64,000 bases of DNA from a bacterium (lineage in GTDB: Bacteria > Eisenbacteria > RBG-16-71-46 > CAIMUX01): the NCBI GenBank assembly GCA_030431975.1, contig JAUIHP010000013.1, positions 62,001-126,000 of the forward strand, in the 5' to 3' direction. This document shows, piece after piece, positions 19,563 to 28,099 of this stretch. How positions within the stretch are numbered: position 1 is the first letter of the stretch; every line of letters begins with the position of its first letter. The notes beneath the pieces are model-generated. The model saw nothing but the letters and a program-made list of their open reading frames with translations. It made no database searches and was not told the DNA's origin. The position numbers were made by a program, and so were the translations under genes.

Positions 19563-20777
19563 ATGAATGCAAAGCTACATACGGCGGCTAGTCCGTCTGA
19601 TCCAAGATCCTCCCACCGCTCCACAAGCCCGAGCAACGTTGCGTCCAAGCCGAGCCCGGTTGGTCCGAACGACCGATCCGGCGGAGGCCATTCGTTCCGA
19701 ACCCGGACCGCGTTGTCGATCGCGGCACTCCTGGGCACCGCCGCGTTCGCGGTCGACTCTGCGAATGCGGAGCCCAAATCCGCAACGTTTCAGGTCCGCC
19801 ACGAGCTTGCCGTGACCGTCCCGGACGGGGCAAAAGAGGTGAAGGTTTGGTTCGCGTACCCAACAGACGACCCGGCGCAAACGGTGAAGTCGATGAAAAT
19901 CCACTCACCGTACCCGCACGAGATCACGACGGACCCGAACGGGAACAAGATGCTCTTCGTGAAAGTGACTGATCCGGAAACGAAAGAGTTCACGATCGTC
20001 GAAGAGTTCACTCTCGAGCGTAAGGAGATCCTGTCCGGCGTGGACGCGTCGAAGACAAGACCAATTACCGATGAGGACCGGGCCAAGCATGCCAGCTTCC
20101 TCGAGCCCAGCACGCAGGTCGTCATCGACGACGAGATTCGTGAGCTGGCAAAGTCCATCGTCGGAAACGAAACCAACCCCGTCCGGGCCGCGCGCAAGAT
20201 CTACGATTGGGAGCTCGGCAATGTCGACTACTGGGTGAAGGATCCAGAGAACAAGAAGGCGTCCGGCCTCGGCAGCACGACGTACTGCCTTCACAACGGG
20301 ACCGGTAACTGCACGGACTTCCACGCGCTCTGGACTTCTTTGGCGCGGGCATCCGGCATTCCGACACGGATCGTCTACGGATCCTTCTTCAAGGAGGAAC
20401 TGGACGGGCAGGACCGTGACCAGAGCTACCACTGTTGGCCGGAGTTCTGGGTCCCGGAGATCGGCTGGGTGCCCCACGACGTCGCAGTCGCCGACATCTT
20501 CGTCGGAGACTTCGAACTCAACGACACAAACGGTGACAAGGTGCGGCTGACCACGGGTGACGGCTACACTGCGCCCGATCCCGCTCGCGTCGATTATTAC
20601 TTCGGAAACCTCGACGAGCGCCGGGTCACCTGGTCTCGCGGCCGTGACCTGGTCCTTGCTCCGAAGCAGGCGAGCGGCCCAGTCAGCGCACTCCCCAAGG
20701 CCCACGTGGAGGTTGACGGAAAACCAGGAGGCGAGAAAACGGTCTGGAACCGGAAGCTCACGTTCAAGCAGATGTAG
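19563..20777 (+). CDS. Secreted transglutaminase-like protein with intact catalytic residues
   Basis: A 404-residue paralogue of the protein at 16872. ATG at 19563 is favoured because GGAG lies ten bases upstream. An unusually long, polar n-region of about 50 residues (Ser, Pro and Arg rich) precedes the hydrophobic signal core TALSIAALLGTAAFAV. A beta domain follows, then the transglutaminase-like core with Cys in GNCTDFHALW, His in YHCWPEFW and Asp in GWVPHD, so the triad is complete. The C-terminal third has WSRGRDLVL and matches the paralogue's LNQGRDFVF. It lies 54 bases after the porin gene and probably shares its transcript. Likely a secreted or periplasmic thiol hydrolase or cross-linking enzyme. 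Confidence 0.88.
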   Translation: MNAKLHTAASPSDPRSSHRSTSPSNVASKPSPVGPNDRSGGGHSFRTRTALSIAALLGTAAFAVDSANAEPKSATFQVRHELAVTVPDGAKEVKVWFAYPTDDPAQTVKSMKIHSPYPHEITTDPNGNKMLFVKVTDPETKEFTIVEEFTLERKEILSGVDASKTRPITDEDRAKHASFLEPSTQVVIDDEIRELAKSIVGNETNPVRAARKIYDWELGNVDYWVKDPENKKASGLGSTTYCLHNGTGNCTDFHALWTSLARASGIPTRIVYGSFFKEELDGQDRDQSYHCWPEFWVPEIGWVPHDVAVADIFVGDFELNDTNGDKVRLTTGDGYTAPDPARVDYYFGNLDERRVTWSRGRDLVLAPKQASGPVSALPKAHVEVDGKPGGEKTVWNRKLTFKQM

Positions 20778-20824
20778 GCAGTTGGCCCGAACTATTCGTG
20801 AAGGTCTAGAGAAGGTCTCGTGAT

Positions 20825-20860
20825 CGTGCGGGTCCCGAAGCAGAATCGGGACCCGGCACG
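20825..20860. terminator. Strong hairpin between convergent genes
   Basis: CGGGTCCCGA (20829-20838) and TCGGGACCCG (20846-20855) form a 10-bp perfect stem with a 7-base loop, extended by CGTG/CACG across one bulge. It lies downstream of both the transglutaminase-like gene and, on the other strand, the gene at 20928. Confidence 0.7.
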
Positions 20861-20941
20861 ATTGCTTTGAGGATCAACCCCCGATCATTCCGACGCAAAG
20901 TCGGGACCCAGCACATTGCTTTGAGGATCAACCCCCGATCA
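20846..20941. repeat. Tandem duplication covering the 3' end of the convergent gene
   Basis: A perfect 27-base unit beginning ATTGCTTTGAGG occurs at 20861-20887 and 20915-20941. It is preceded in both copies by TCGGGACCC(G/A)GCAC (20846 and 20901). Read on the minus strand, the right copy contains the last codons and stop of the gene at 20928 (LIGG-stop), so the left copy is a duplicate of that gene end plus its terminator arm. Confidence 0.75.
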
Positions 20942-22070
20942 GACGAACAACCGTTTCATGGAAGTTCGATTCATCGACTTCCAGAGCCTCTTCCAGGTTG
21001 GCAAAGAACTCTTCGCCGTCACTTCCCGAGTAGAGCAAGGGCATGGCTGTGTCGAAATCATGAGTGCGGAGAATCTCTTCGAAGAAGAGGCCGCAGATGA
21101 AATAAAACGAAAAGTGCCTCTGGACCGACGAACCCCGCCCGGCCCGGAACATCTCGAGAAAGTCGGTCTCCGGATGCGCCTGCATCTCGGCGCGGAAGCG
21201 GTCCTTCATCTGATCGAGCGACACCCCACCCCAACTGCCTCCGTAGTAGATTGCCATTCCTTCACGAAACGCCCGGTACATCTTGTCGGTGTCGGCAAGT
21301 CGGTAGTAGAGGTGGCCGTGCAGGAAGTCGCGACTGTAGTCCTCACGGTTCATTCCGGTGACGAAGAGCCGACATTCGTCGTCAGTGATCCCGAGGTCGT
21401 TGCATAGGAAGTTGCATTTGGTCGCATCGAAGAGGATCCCATAGGACTTCAGCATCTCATCGAGGCTGGTGAAGTTGTAGTAATCCAGATCCAACGGCGT
21501 AGTCTTCGTCGCGGTGGTGAAGTGGTCTTTGAACTCCACGAAGGTCGCGGCCTTCTCTGGGTCAAACTCGTTTCGGTAGTGATAGGTCACGTCGCCGATC
21601 GTCGTCTGCTTGAAGTCACTCGTCCGCTCGTCGAACAGGCAGTAGAAACGATAGTGATCCCGGTAGGGAACGGCCTTGAACTCCATCACCTTGAAGATCG
21701 ATGGCTTGCCGCCTCGGGTCCCGCTGAACGAGATCGTCAGATAGTAGGATTTCTCGTCGAAGGTGTAGGACTTCAGTACCGAGGGGAGGTTGAACTCGAC
21801 GTCGTCCCTTCGGCTGGTGCCGTCGGGGATGTTCTCGAAGAAGAACTCGTATCTCGTGTGATGGTTTGGGTCGACGTAGTCTTCCGAGAACGTACCCGAC
21901 GCAACCTCAGAGAGAAATCCGTCGAGTGACGCAGCCAGGACAGAGGCGGTCGAGCTGTCCTCACTGAGTTCCGTTCCCAGATTCCGATCGAACCGTTCCC
22001 CGGCGAACGCCGGTTGTCCGAAGACGGTGCAGGCACCCACGGCCAACAGCGGCCACTTCCAAGTCTGCAT
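20928..22070 (-). CDS. Secreted protein, possible degenerate gluzincin (peptidase MA-like)
   Basis: A 380-residue secreted protein. ATG at 22070 begins a signal peptide (MQTWKWPLLAVGACTVFGQPAFA); the frame is open about 76 codons further up but that part lacks coding character. The middle is beta-rich. Near residue 270 FLHGHLYYR is followed by FREGMAIYYGGSWGG. The second element resembles the EGxAxYxGGS signature of gluzincin/peptidase MA-like proteins, but the first lacks HExxH, so metallopeptidase activity is doubtful. I cannot name the family with confidence. It is 127 bases downstream of the haloperoxidase-like gene on the same strand, so the two may be co-transcribed. Confidence 0.72.
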   Translation of the reverse strand: MQTWKWPLLAVGACTVFGQPAFAGERFDRNLGTELSEDSSTASVLAASLDGFLSEVASGTFSEDYVDPNHHTRYEFFFENIPDGTSRRDDVEFNLPSVLKSYTFDEKSYYLTISFSGTRGGKPSIFKVMEFKAVPYRDHYRFYCLFDERTSDFKQTTIGDVTYHYRNEFDPEKAATFVEFKDHFTTATKTTPLDLDYYNFTSLDEMLKSYGILFDATKCNFLCNDLGITDDECRLFVTGMNREDYSRDFLHGHLYYRLADTDKMYRAFREGMAIYYGGSWGGVSLDQMKDRFRAEMQAHPETDFLEMFRAGRGSSVQRHFSFYFICGLFFEEILRTHDFDTAMPLLYSGSDGEEFFANLEEALEVDESNFHETVVRLIGG

Positions 22071-22197
22071 CAGATTCCCCCCGGTCTTGGTACATCTTGT
22101 AGGAGTGGCAGAGGCGCCGCGCCTATCCCTCGAACAAAACCGGACGGCCCAGGATGTTCCCCAAAAAAGAACCTCGATCCCGGCGCGAGTCACGGGT

Positions 22198-23607
22198 TCA
22201 CCGCTCCGGAAAGTGACCAATCGCATGGGTTCCAACGCGACGTCCCAGGGCGTAACCCTCTTCGGAGTCATATCGAAAGTGGATCCCCAGATAGACACGG
22301 GAAAGTGCGCACTCCATTCCTGCCTCGGAGAAGCGACGAAAGCTTCGCGTCGACGGACTCATCGTGGTTTTCCCGGAGAACGGTCCGGCGCTGTCCACCT
22401 GTGAGATTTCCATCGTGAAGGCGAACTCGTCTCCGAACGTATCTGCGAGCACCGTCATGGCGGCCGTCGACGCACAACCATGGGCTGACGGATAGGACGG
22501 AAACGCGTACGTATGATCGTGGAGATTGGTCCACTCCGGGTCTGGTTGCGTTTTGGGATTGCCGTCATGTTCCGCCCAGCGAATCGCGGTGTACGGACGC
22601 CAGTGGTTGTAGTGGAATTTGTTGTCGAAGACGCAGACGTAGGCATCGAAGATCGATGCGTTGAGAAGGGCCAGAAGCCGGATCGAGGCTTCCAGAGGCA
22701 ATCGCTCCTGGACGATCAGTTCCCGCGCCAGCCGATTGTGTGAGCTCTCGACAAACTCCTTCCACCACATGGCCAGATGCGATTGATCAGCCGTCCTTAC
22801 CCGGCTTTGGTTCGCGCCAACTTCTTTGACCTCTGCAAATGCTCTCGTGTAGGCATGCGAGTCGATCTCGGGAGGAGGCGGGGACCGAAACTGGCTGGCG
22901 GATTCGAGCAGGAACGGCTGCGCCTGTGCCCACCCGGCGCCGAAAACGAAACCTTCCGGAGTGCCGCTGTGCTCGTGGAACTCGGCGTAGACCCCCGGGG
23001 CCATTGGATGAATCGTGTACTCTGCTTCCTGGTTCCATCCGTCACCGGATCGCTCCTGCAGGATGTCGAGAGCTGCGCGCGTTCCAATCCGCCTGGCCAT
23101 CGCGGTCGCCGAACTTGGCTCGGTGCCCGATGTCATCCTCCGCAGGAGCGCATCGCACTCCGACCGATGGTTCGGAAACTGACTCTCGACGACGGCAAAC
23201 GCAGCTGTGTTGACCGCCATCGCAATCGCGTCACCATCGTGGGAATCCGTTCCCACGACCGCTCGACCGTCCGATCGGCTCGTCTGGACAGTGCCGGGGC
23301 GCCCCCACTCGACGCTTCTCGCGGGCAGGGGTCTGGGTACGGAGTGGAAAGCATCGTACATCGCGAGGTGCATCGTCGCGGCGGTTCGCACTCCCTTCAG
23401 TGTTAGAAAGCCGTCCTCCTTCTCCGCCAGTTCCAAAACCAGCTGATTCCATGCGACAGCGCAGGTCGCATCGATCGGCTCAGCATTCGTTGTATCGAAT
23501 ACCAACATCAATAGGCAAAGGGATGACATGACCACACAGACGTTCCGACGGAAGCGATCCGCAGCGTGACTCGGTATCGGTATTGGTATTGGTATGGGGA
23601 TAGGCAT
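22198..23607 (-). CDS. Secreted vanadium-dependent haloperoxidase / PAP2-like protein
   Basis: A 469-residue protein with the vanadate/phosphate-binding motifs of the PAP2-haloperoxidase superfamily: KFHYNHWRPYTAIR (first motif), PSYPSAHG (second) and SRVYLGIHFRYD (third, with the catalytic His). Members either oxidise halides with hydrogen peroxide or act as acid phosphatases; sequence alone does not decide. ATG at 23607 follows GGAGGAG. The first residues are a Met-(Pro-Ile)n tract, then RFRRN and a signal core (VCVVMSSLCLLMLVF), so the protein is exported. ATG at 23532 is an alternative start that would drop the repeat. Probably one transcript with the downstream gene at 20928. Confidence 0.87.
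   Translation of the reverse strand: MPIPIPIPIPIPSHAADRFRRNVCVVMSSLCLLMLVFDTTNAEPIDATCAVAWNQLVLELAEKEDGFLTLKGVRTAATMHLAMYDAFHSVPRPLPARSVEWGRPGTVQTSRSDGRAVVGTDSHDGDAIAMAVNTAAFAVVESQFPNHRSECDALLRRMTSGTEPSSATAMARRIGTRAALDILQERSGDGWNQEAEYTIHPMAPGVYAEFHEHSGTPEGFVFGAGWAQAQPFLLESASQFRSPPPPEIDSHAYTRAFAEVKEVGANQSRVRTADQSHLAMWWKEFVESSHNRLARELIVQERLPLEASIRLLALLNASIFDAYVCVFDNKFHYNHWRPYTAIRWAEHDGNPKTQPDPEWTNLHDHTYAFPSYPSAHGCASTAAMTVLADTFGDEFAFTMEISQVDSAGPFSGKTTMSPSTRSFRRFSEAGMECALSRVYLGIHFRYDSEEGYALGRRVGTHAIGHFPER
23573..23604 (-). repeat. (Pro-Ile)n coding simple repeat at the start of the haloperoxidase gene
   Basis: The tract is an imperfect six-base repeat (ATACCR units on the coding strand) that encodes five Pro-Ile pairs directly after the start Met. 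Unit loss or gain keeps the frame and changes the length of the signal-peptide n-region. Confidence 0.7.
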
Positions 23608-23823
23608 GATCCGGCGGCTCCTCCGCTTCGTGAAGGTTGAATGCCCGCAACTGACGGCGGCGCCGAAACAGGCGGCGTAGTCACATCTGTACGGGTGGGG
23701 ATGCAAGCTCATGGTCTGAAACTGGCGATCGCGACCTCGGAGCGCCACTTCAAAAACTGTAGTTGATGCGACCCGTGCCTTCGAGGGACGCTCCTCCCTG
23801 TGCGGGAACGATGGAGGTCGTCA

Positions 23824-24537
23824 ATGTCGCGAGGATACGGTCAGTACTGTCCATTGGCGCTGGCAACGGAACTGTTGGGTCAGCGCTGGACGATTCTCAT
23901 CATCAGTCGCCTGGTTCTCGGCTGCTCGACCTTCAACGCGATCCATGCCGGAGTACCCAGGATCTCGCCTTCCCTGCTGGCCCGTCGCCTCGCGGAGCTC
24001 GAGGCTTTCGGAATCCTGAAGAAACGCCCGGGGAAGAAGAGCGCAGGTCCGACCTATCACATCACACCGGCGGGCGCCGATCTGGGTCCCGTCTTCGAAC
24101 AGATGGCCATCTGGGGGCGTCAATGGGCTCGGGATCTCGAGACGGACGACTTGGACCCTGCCTTCCTCGCGTGGAGCATGCACTCCCGAATCGATACCGC
24201 GAAGCTTCCGTCCGGGCGAACGGTCATCGAGTTCGATTTCACCGGCACCCCGACGGAGTTCCGCAGGTTTTGGCTGGTAGCCGAGGATGGCACGATCGAG
24301 ATGTGCCTCAAGGACCCCGGGTTCGAAGTCGACCTCTTCGTTCATTCGGACATTCGGAGCTTCATTGATGCGTGGCGAGGATATCGGGATCTCCGCTCCG
24401 AGATCCGGTCACAACAGATCCGACTCGAAGGCAACGCCGTGCTGGTCAAGCGGTTTCCGGACCTCGTCCTCCCCGACGCCTTCTCGTCCATTGCGCGGAA
24501 GCGTCCCGGCCGTGAGAGGCGAATGACCGCGGGTTAA
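23824..24537 (+). CDS. HxlR-family transcriptional regulator with C-terminal extension
   Basis: A 237-residue protein. Residues 1-100 are a typical HxlR winged helix: CPLALATELLGQRWTILIISRLVLG, then FNAI, RISPSLLARRLAELEAFGILKK. Canonical HxlR proteins are about 110-130 residues, so the extra ~130 residues (beta-rich, EFRRFWLVAEDGTIEMCL) form an additional domain, perhaps an SCP2-like ligand-binding fold. ATG at 23824 follows GGAGG. It is divergent from the haloperoxidase-like gene and is a candidate regulator of it; that is inference from position only. A run of six T (24577-24582) about 40 bases downstream may belong to a weak terminator. Confidence 0.88.
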   Translation: MSRGYGQYCPLALATELLGQRWTILIISRLVLGCSTFNAIHAGVPRISPSLLARRLAELEAFGILKKRPGKKSAGPTYHITPAGADLGPVFEQMAIWGRQWARDLETDDLDPAFLAWSMHSRIDTAKLPSGRTVIEFDFTGTPTEFRRFWLVAEDGTIEMCLKDPGFEVDLFVHSDIRSFIDAWRGYRDLRSEIRSQQIRLEGNAVLVKRFPDLVLPDAFSSIARKRPGRERRMTAG

Positions 24538-24751
24538 GTGCTCCGCGCCCCCCACCGAGCGCCGTGAGGAATCTCGTTTTTTCTCTGCCGTGATTCTGTC
24601 CAATCCGTCGCCATTCGGAAGTGAACGGAGGACCGCACCTGCGGGCACCTCACAGGAATGGAATCCAGCGCCAGCGCCTCCCGTGCACGGCGCCGACAAA
24701 CCGGCGGTCATGCAACGCAGCGATCGGCCGCGTGAAGATGGAGAACAGACC

Positions 24752-25378
24752 ATGGAAATCCCAAAGATTCCCAACATCCCAAACATCCCCATCCCGGAGC
24801 CGAAGATCTCAGGATCGCCGCACACGCCTCAACAAGACCCGGGTGATCCGGCGTCAGGAGCGGCGGTACCCAAAGGACTGGTCGACCATCTGGCCAAGAA
24901 CGTTCCCAATCTGATCGGGGGCGAGGAGTCCGGACTCGACATCAAGATCAAGTACCCGGAGATCGATGCGACCATGCAGGACATCATCGAAAGGGCGAAG
25001 CAGACACTTCGAGAAGGGCCGACCTTCCCGTCGGAACTTCCGCCGCTTCCGACTCGGGATGAATTGCTCGATGCCGGGTCCAAATTGTTGCAGGCAGGAC
25101 CGGACGTGCTTCGCGAGGGAGCCCAAGCGTTGTTTCCGATTCGCGGAGAATACCCGACACTCTTTCAGAACTTCCGAAGCGCCACCAACGAGTCCCAGTC
25201 CGGCGTCGACACCTTCAATGGATTGGTCGATCGGTTTCGTCGTCAGACGGAAAACGGCCGCGATGCAGCGAGCAACGGAACTGGAGAGGACGACCAGAAC
25301 CTGTGGGCAACGTTGACCAAGACGATCGAAACCGAGCGCGATCGTTTGCGGAGGATTCTCGAGAACATCAGAACCTGA
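24752..25378 (+). CDS. Acidic hypothetical protein with Ile-Pro-Asn rich N-terminus
   Basis: A 208-residue protein without signal peptide or membrane segment. ATG at 24752 follows GATGGAG; an upstream frame from 24590 is rejected. The N-terminus is a short IPN/IP repeat (MEIPKIPNIPNIPIPEP) echoing the Pro-Ile tract of the nearby haloperoxidase-like gene. The rest is polar and largely helical, with LLDAGSKLLQAGPDVLREGAQALF near the middle and a basic/acidic C-terminal helix (TKTIETERDRLRRILENIR). I do not recognise a family. Its place between the HxlR regulator and a convergent secreted protein gives no functional hint. Confidence 0.6.
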   Translation: MEIPKIPNIPNIPIPEPKISGSPHTPQQDPGDPASGAAVPKGLVDHLAKNVPNLIGGEESGLDIKIKYPEIDATMQDIIERAKQTLREGPTFPSELPPLPTRDELLDAGSKLLQAGPDVLREGAQALFPIRGEYPTLFQNFRSATNESQSGVDTFNGLVDRFRRQTENGRDAASNGTGEDDQNLWATLTKTIETERDRLRRILENIRT

Positions 25379-25425
25379 GCCGGCGGCACGCTCGTCGCCA
25401 CAGCCGACTTTGGTGAATGGCCCGG

Positions 25426-26301
25426 CTAACGATCGAGCTTGATGAGACGTCTTGTCGACCACGGACCGTCATTGGCCCGCGCTGACAGGAAGTAGCTGCC
25501 GTTCGGCAGCTGCTCTCCGAAGTCGCTTTCTCCGTCCCAGCGGAAACGGTTCTGGCCGGCGGGCAAACGCCCGTCCGTGAGAGTGGCGACTTCGCGTCCA
25601 CCGACATCGAAGATACGCATCGTCACGTCCCTGGATTCGGGGAGCTCCAACTCAATCTCCGTCTCGTACGAGAACGGGTTTGGATGCGACTGGAGGTTCA
25701 GGCTGACGCCCTGCCCGGTCGGTTCGTTCGGCTCGTAGGACGCCGACGGAAGACTGTATTCGACGTTGACCTGCTTGAAGCTGTGTTCAGTGGTGCGTTC
25801 GAGGATGATCCGCACGGCGTAGGATCGAAATCGATAGTTCACGTTGTAACTCGGGATGTCCATGCGGAACCACCTGTAGCTTTCATCCACCCCCTGCGAT
25901 TCCTCAATCTCCACTACGGTGTGAAATCCCGGGTTGGAGAGAATGTACTGAACGAGAGCTACGTTGATGCCGAGCCCGCTGTAGTCCCGAAGCTTCACCT
26001 CTATCGCACTGATGTCGGCGTCATCCGGCACACGGATAGGGGCGTAGAGCACCGTCCTAGTGCTTTCGTTCCCGAAGTGCGCGCCGTAGTTGAAGCGGTA
26101 GTCCGGGGTGGACCACTGGTCGGCATGGAAATCCAGGGCTGGGATGACCACCACCTCTGCACTGGCGGGCCCGGCAAGCATCACGGCGGCCACGATCGAC
26201 AAGATGAGCTGAAGGACGACTTCCAGTGGATTCCGCCGCCGCGATGCCGTCCGACTCAGTGCCTGGTCACAGGCAGTACCCCCGAACTCGTTGTTGTTCA
26301 T
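25426..26301 (-). CDS. Secreted protein with FlgD-Ig-like C-terminal domain
   Basis: A 291-residue protein beginning at ATG 26301 behind GGAGAGGGA. A long basic n-region (SRTASRRRNPLEV) leads into a signal core (VLQLILSIVAAVMLAGPASA). The central ~170 residues form a beta-rich domain of unknown family. The last ~85 residues are a FlgD-Ig-like domain (SHPNPFSYETEIELELPESRDVTMRIFDVGGREV, then LPNGSYFLSARA, ending RRLIKLDR). This C-terminal module also ends the proteins at 12979 and 38609. It is 222 bases downstream of the beta-propeller gene on the same strand. Confidence 0.8.
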   Translation of the reverse strand: MNNNEFGGTACDQALSRTASRRRNPLEVVLQLILSIVAAVMLAGPASAEVVVIPALDFHADQWSTPDYRFNYGAHFGNESTRTVLYAPIRVPDDADISAIEVKLRDYSGLGINVALVQYILSNPGFHTVVEIEESQGVDESYRWFRMDIPSYNVNYRFRSYAVRIILERTTEHSFKQVNVEYSLPSASYEPNEPTGQGVSLNLQSHPNPFSYETEIELELPESRDVTMRIFDVGGREVATLTDGRLPAGQNRFRWDGESDFGEQLPNGSYFLSARANDGPWSTRRLIKLDR

Positions 26302-26523
26302 TGTGTTCCCTCTCCGCGTCATACGACTCTCGGGCCGTGAGGAGCTCAACCTGATGCGATCCTCGAACGGGCCGGTTTCCTTCCGTTTCTCGATCCACGG
26401 ACCATTGCGACGAAACTCCGCGGGACTGGACGTGCTTTTTGCAGAAAATCAGGTGGGCCAAGCAGGTCCCGCTACGGGAGAGCCGACCCAAGGGAAGCGG
26501 GTGCGGGGTCCCGCTCCGGCTGA

Positions 26524-27792
26524 TCAGTCGGCAACGGCTACTGCGGCGGAAGGTGACGTCGAAGGAAACTCGAGCCGGATCAGAGTCGGCATCGGTGGGA
26601 TGGGTTCGAGGTCGGACGCGTATTTGGAACTCAGCTCCGTGACGATGAAGAGTGCGTCGTCAGAGATGAAGATTCCATCTCGGTAGGTCGACAGCGGAAG
26701 TTCCCGGTCCAAGTCGAGCTCAAGATCGAGCACGACTCGATGCTGCTTCACTCCGTCGGGAGAATAGACAATGAACTCCAACTGGTCGCGGTCGGCCGCG
26801 TTGCAGCCGTTGCTGGGCAAGACCCATAGACTGCCGTCGGGGCGGGTAAACAATCCGACGATATCCGGGTGATAGGCAGCCGGTTCGATGATGGCGTTGT
26901 CGTACTGATCGGCAAACCAGCCCTGTTCCTCGTCGCGCTTCGCTACGGACTCGTAGGGCTCGTCGATGAAGACTGTCTTCAAGAGTTTGCCGTCGGGGCC
27001 GTAGGCATCCACTTTGTAGTCGCCAAAGCTGGGAGCAACAAAGAGCTGGTCTCTGCTTACGGCCCAACGGGGCGGCAGGTCAGTCATGGCACGTGCGTCG
27101 GCTTCGGCCCACCGCCATGTACCCTGGGAATCGCGGGTCGAGTTGATGGGCTCCAGTTCCTTACCGAAGGGGAAGCTCATCCCGAGTGTGTCGCTGTCCT
27201 GCACTCCGTCGAACTGGATCCCGACGAACCGAAACTGTTGCTGAAAGTCCTCTCCAGCCCATCGCGTCGAAGCCTGCTGAGCAACGAGGACGCCAGGTTC
27301 AGACATGAAAGCCAGCGTGCGAAGTCTCAGGTCAGGAAAGAGATTGAGTCGTTCGATCTCCTGCTCGAGATGACTGAGTACCTTGAGGCGTTTCGGGGAG
27401 TAGCTGCAAACGGCAATCTCATTGTTGATCGGAGTCATCCAGCTCGCGAATTCGAGTTCTGCGGGTCCCTCGCCCGGACGAAGGAGCACGCGCGCTTTCT
27501 CCCCGTGAGTGTCGAGAACCTGGACCGTACTGAGTTGCCCGTCCAGGAGGAAAACGTTGTTCTCGACCTCGGATACGCACACGATCCTCCCGATGAGTCC
27601 GGCGGGCGTTTCACCAACCAGTCGCATCGTTTCCACCGGTGTGACCCGCACCTTTTCTTGGGCCAAACCCGGTGTCGTCAAGAAAGAGAGTGGGAGCGCG
27701 GCCGCGGCCAGCTCTCCCACTCGCTTCCACACGCCTCGGTAATGTCTGCGTGAGCGCGTTCCGTCGGTTACCCGCTGGAGTGTAGGAGTCAC
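26524..27792 (-). CDS. Secreted 6-bladed beta-propeller protein
   Basis: A 422-residue protein with several propeller-like blades: VFLLDGQLSTVQVLDTHGEKARVLLRPGEGPAELEFA is a classic blade with the GxGPxEF element of BF3164/TolB-like 6-bladed propellers, and IAVCSYSPKRLKVLS, LFVAPSFGDYKVDAYGPDGKLL and SLWVLPSNG follow. GTG at 27792 is chosen because it gives a basic n-region and signal core (ELAAAALPLSFLTTPGLA); a weak GAGG precedes it. It is the last gene of the set 29527-26524 and lies 67 bases after the Cys-rich mini-protein gene. Function unknown; such propellers often bind peptides or polymers. Confidence 0.8.
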   Translation of the reverse strand: MTPTLQRVTDGTRSRRHYRGVWKRVGELAAAALPLSFLTTPGLAQEKVRVTPVETMRLVGETPAGLIGRIVCVSEVENNVFLLDGQLSTVQVLDTHGEKARVLLRPGEGPAELEFASWMTPINNEIAVCSYSPKRLKVLSHLEQEIERLNLFPDLRLRTLAFMSEPGVLVAQQASTRWAGEDFQQQFRFVGIQFDGVQDSDTLGMSFPFGKELEPINSTRDSQGTWRWAEADARAMTDLPPRWAVSRDQLFVAPSFGDYKVDAYGPDGKLLKTVFIDEPYESVAKRDEEQGWFADQYDNAIIEPAAYHPDIVGLFTRPDGSLWVLPSNGCNAADRDQLEFIVYSPDGVKQHRVVLDLELDLDRELPLSTYRDGIFISDDALFIVTELSSKYASDLEPIPPMPTLIRLEFPSTSPSAAVAVAD

Positions 27793-27859
27793 GTTCACGC
27801 AGGCCTCGCTTCCGAGCGTCAGTAAGTGGCTAGTGGACCGTAACCGAGGAGGCGGTCCA

Positions 27860-28099
27860 CTAGAATCCGCAGGCAGAACCGCAGCAGCACTCTGCACCGG
27901 TAGGGCTACAATCGCAGGTGCAGGGGCATACTCCTGTTGCAGAACAGGCTATCGGTGACCCAGCGCACCCTCCGGCCGTGCAGTTGCACGTTTGGCTGCT
28001 TCCGTTGGCAGCCATTGATGCAGGAACGATCACTGGTAGCAGGGCCAGGGAAAGAGCTGTGCCTATCGATACGGAACTTCGGAACAACTTACGCATCAT
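27860..28099 (-). CDS. Cys-rich secreted mini-protein (12 Cys)
   Basis: A 79-residue protein with signal peptide MMRKLFRSSVSIGTALSLALLPVIVPASMA and a mature part of about 49 residues containing 12 cysteines, almost all the rest being Gly, Ala, Ser, Thr and Pro. There is a CPCTCDC run and an ECCC triplet; no Lys, Arg or His and only one aromatic residue (the final Phe). The start ATG overlaps the stop codon of the upstream propeller (ATGA at 28096-28099), and AGAGGAG gives a good ribosome site, so translation is coupled. In Bacteroidetes, small Cys-bearing NVEALA-type peptides sit beside 6-bladed propellers; this may be an analogous pairing. It could be disulfide-rich or metal-binding; no family recognised. 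Confidence 0.75.
   Translation of the reverse strand: MMRKLFRSSVSIGTALSLALLPVIVPASMAANGSSQTCNCTAGGCAGSPIACSATGVCPCTCDCSPTGAECCCGSACGF

Noticed and set aside
24590-24751. Upstream extension of the Ile-Pro-Asn protein
   Set aside because: The added residues lack structure, and ATG 24752 has a good ribosome site.
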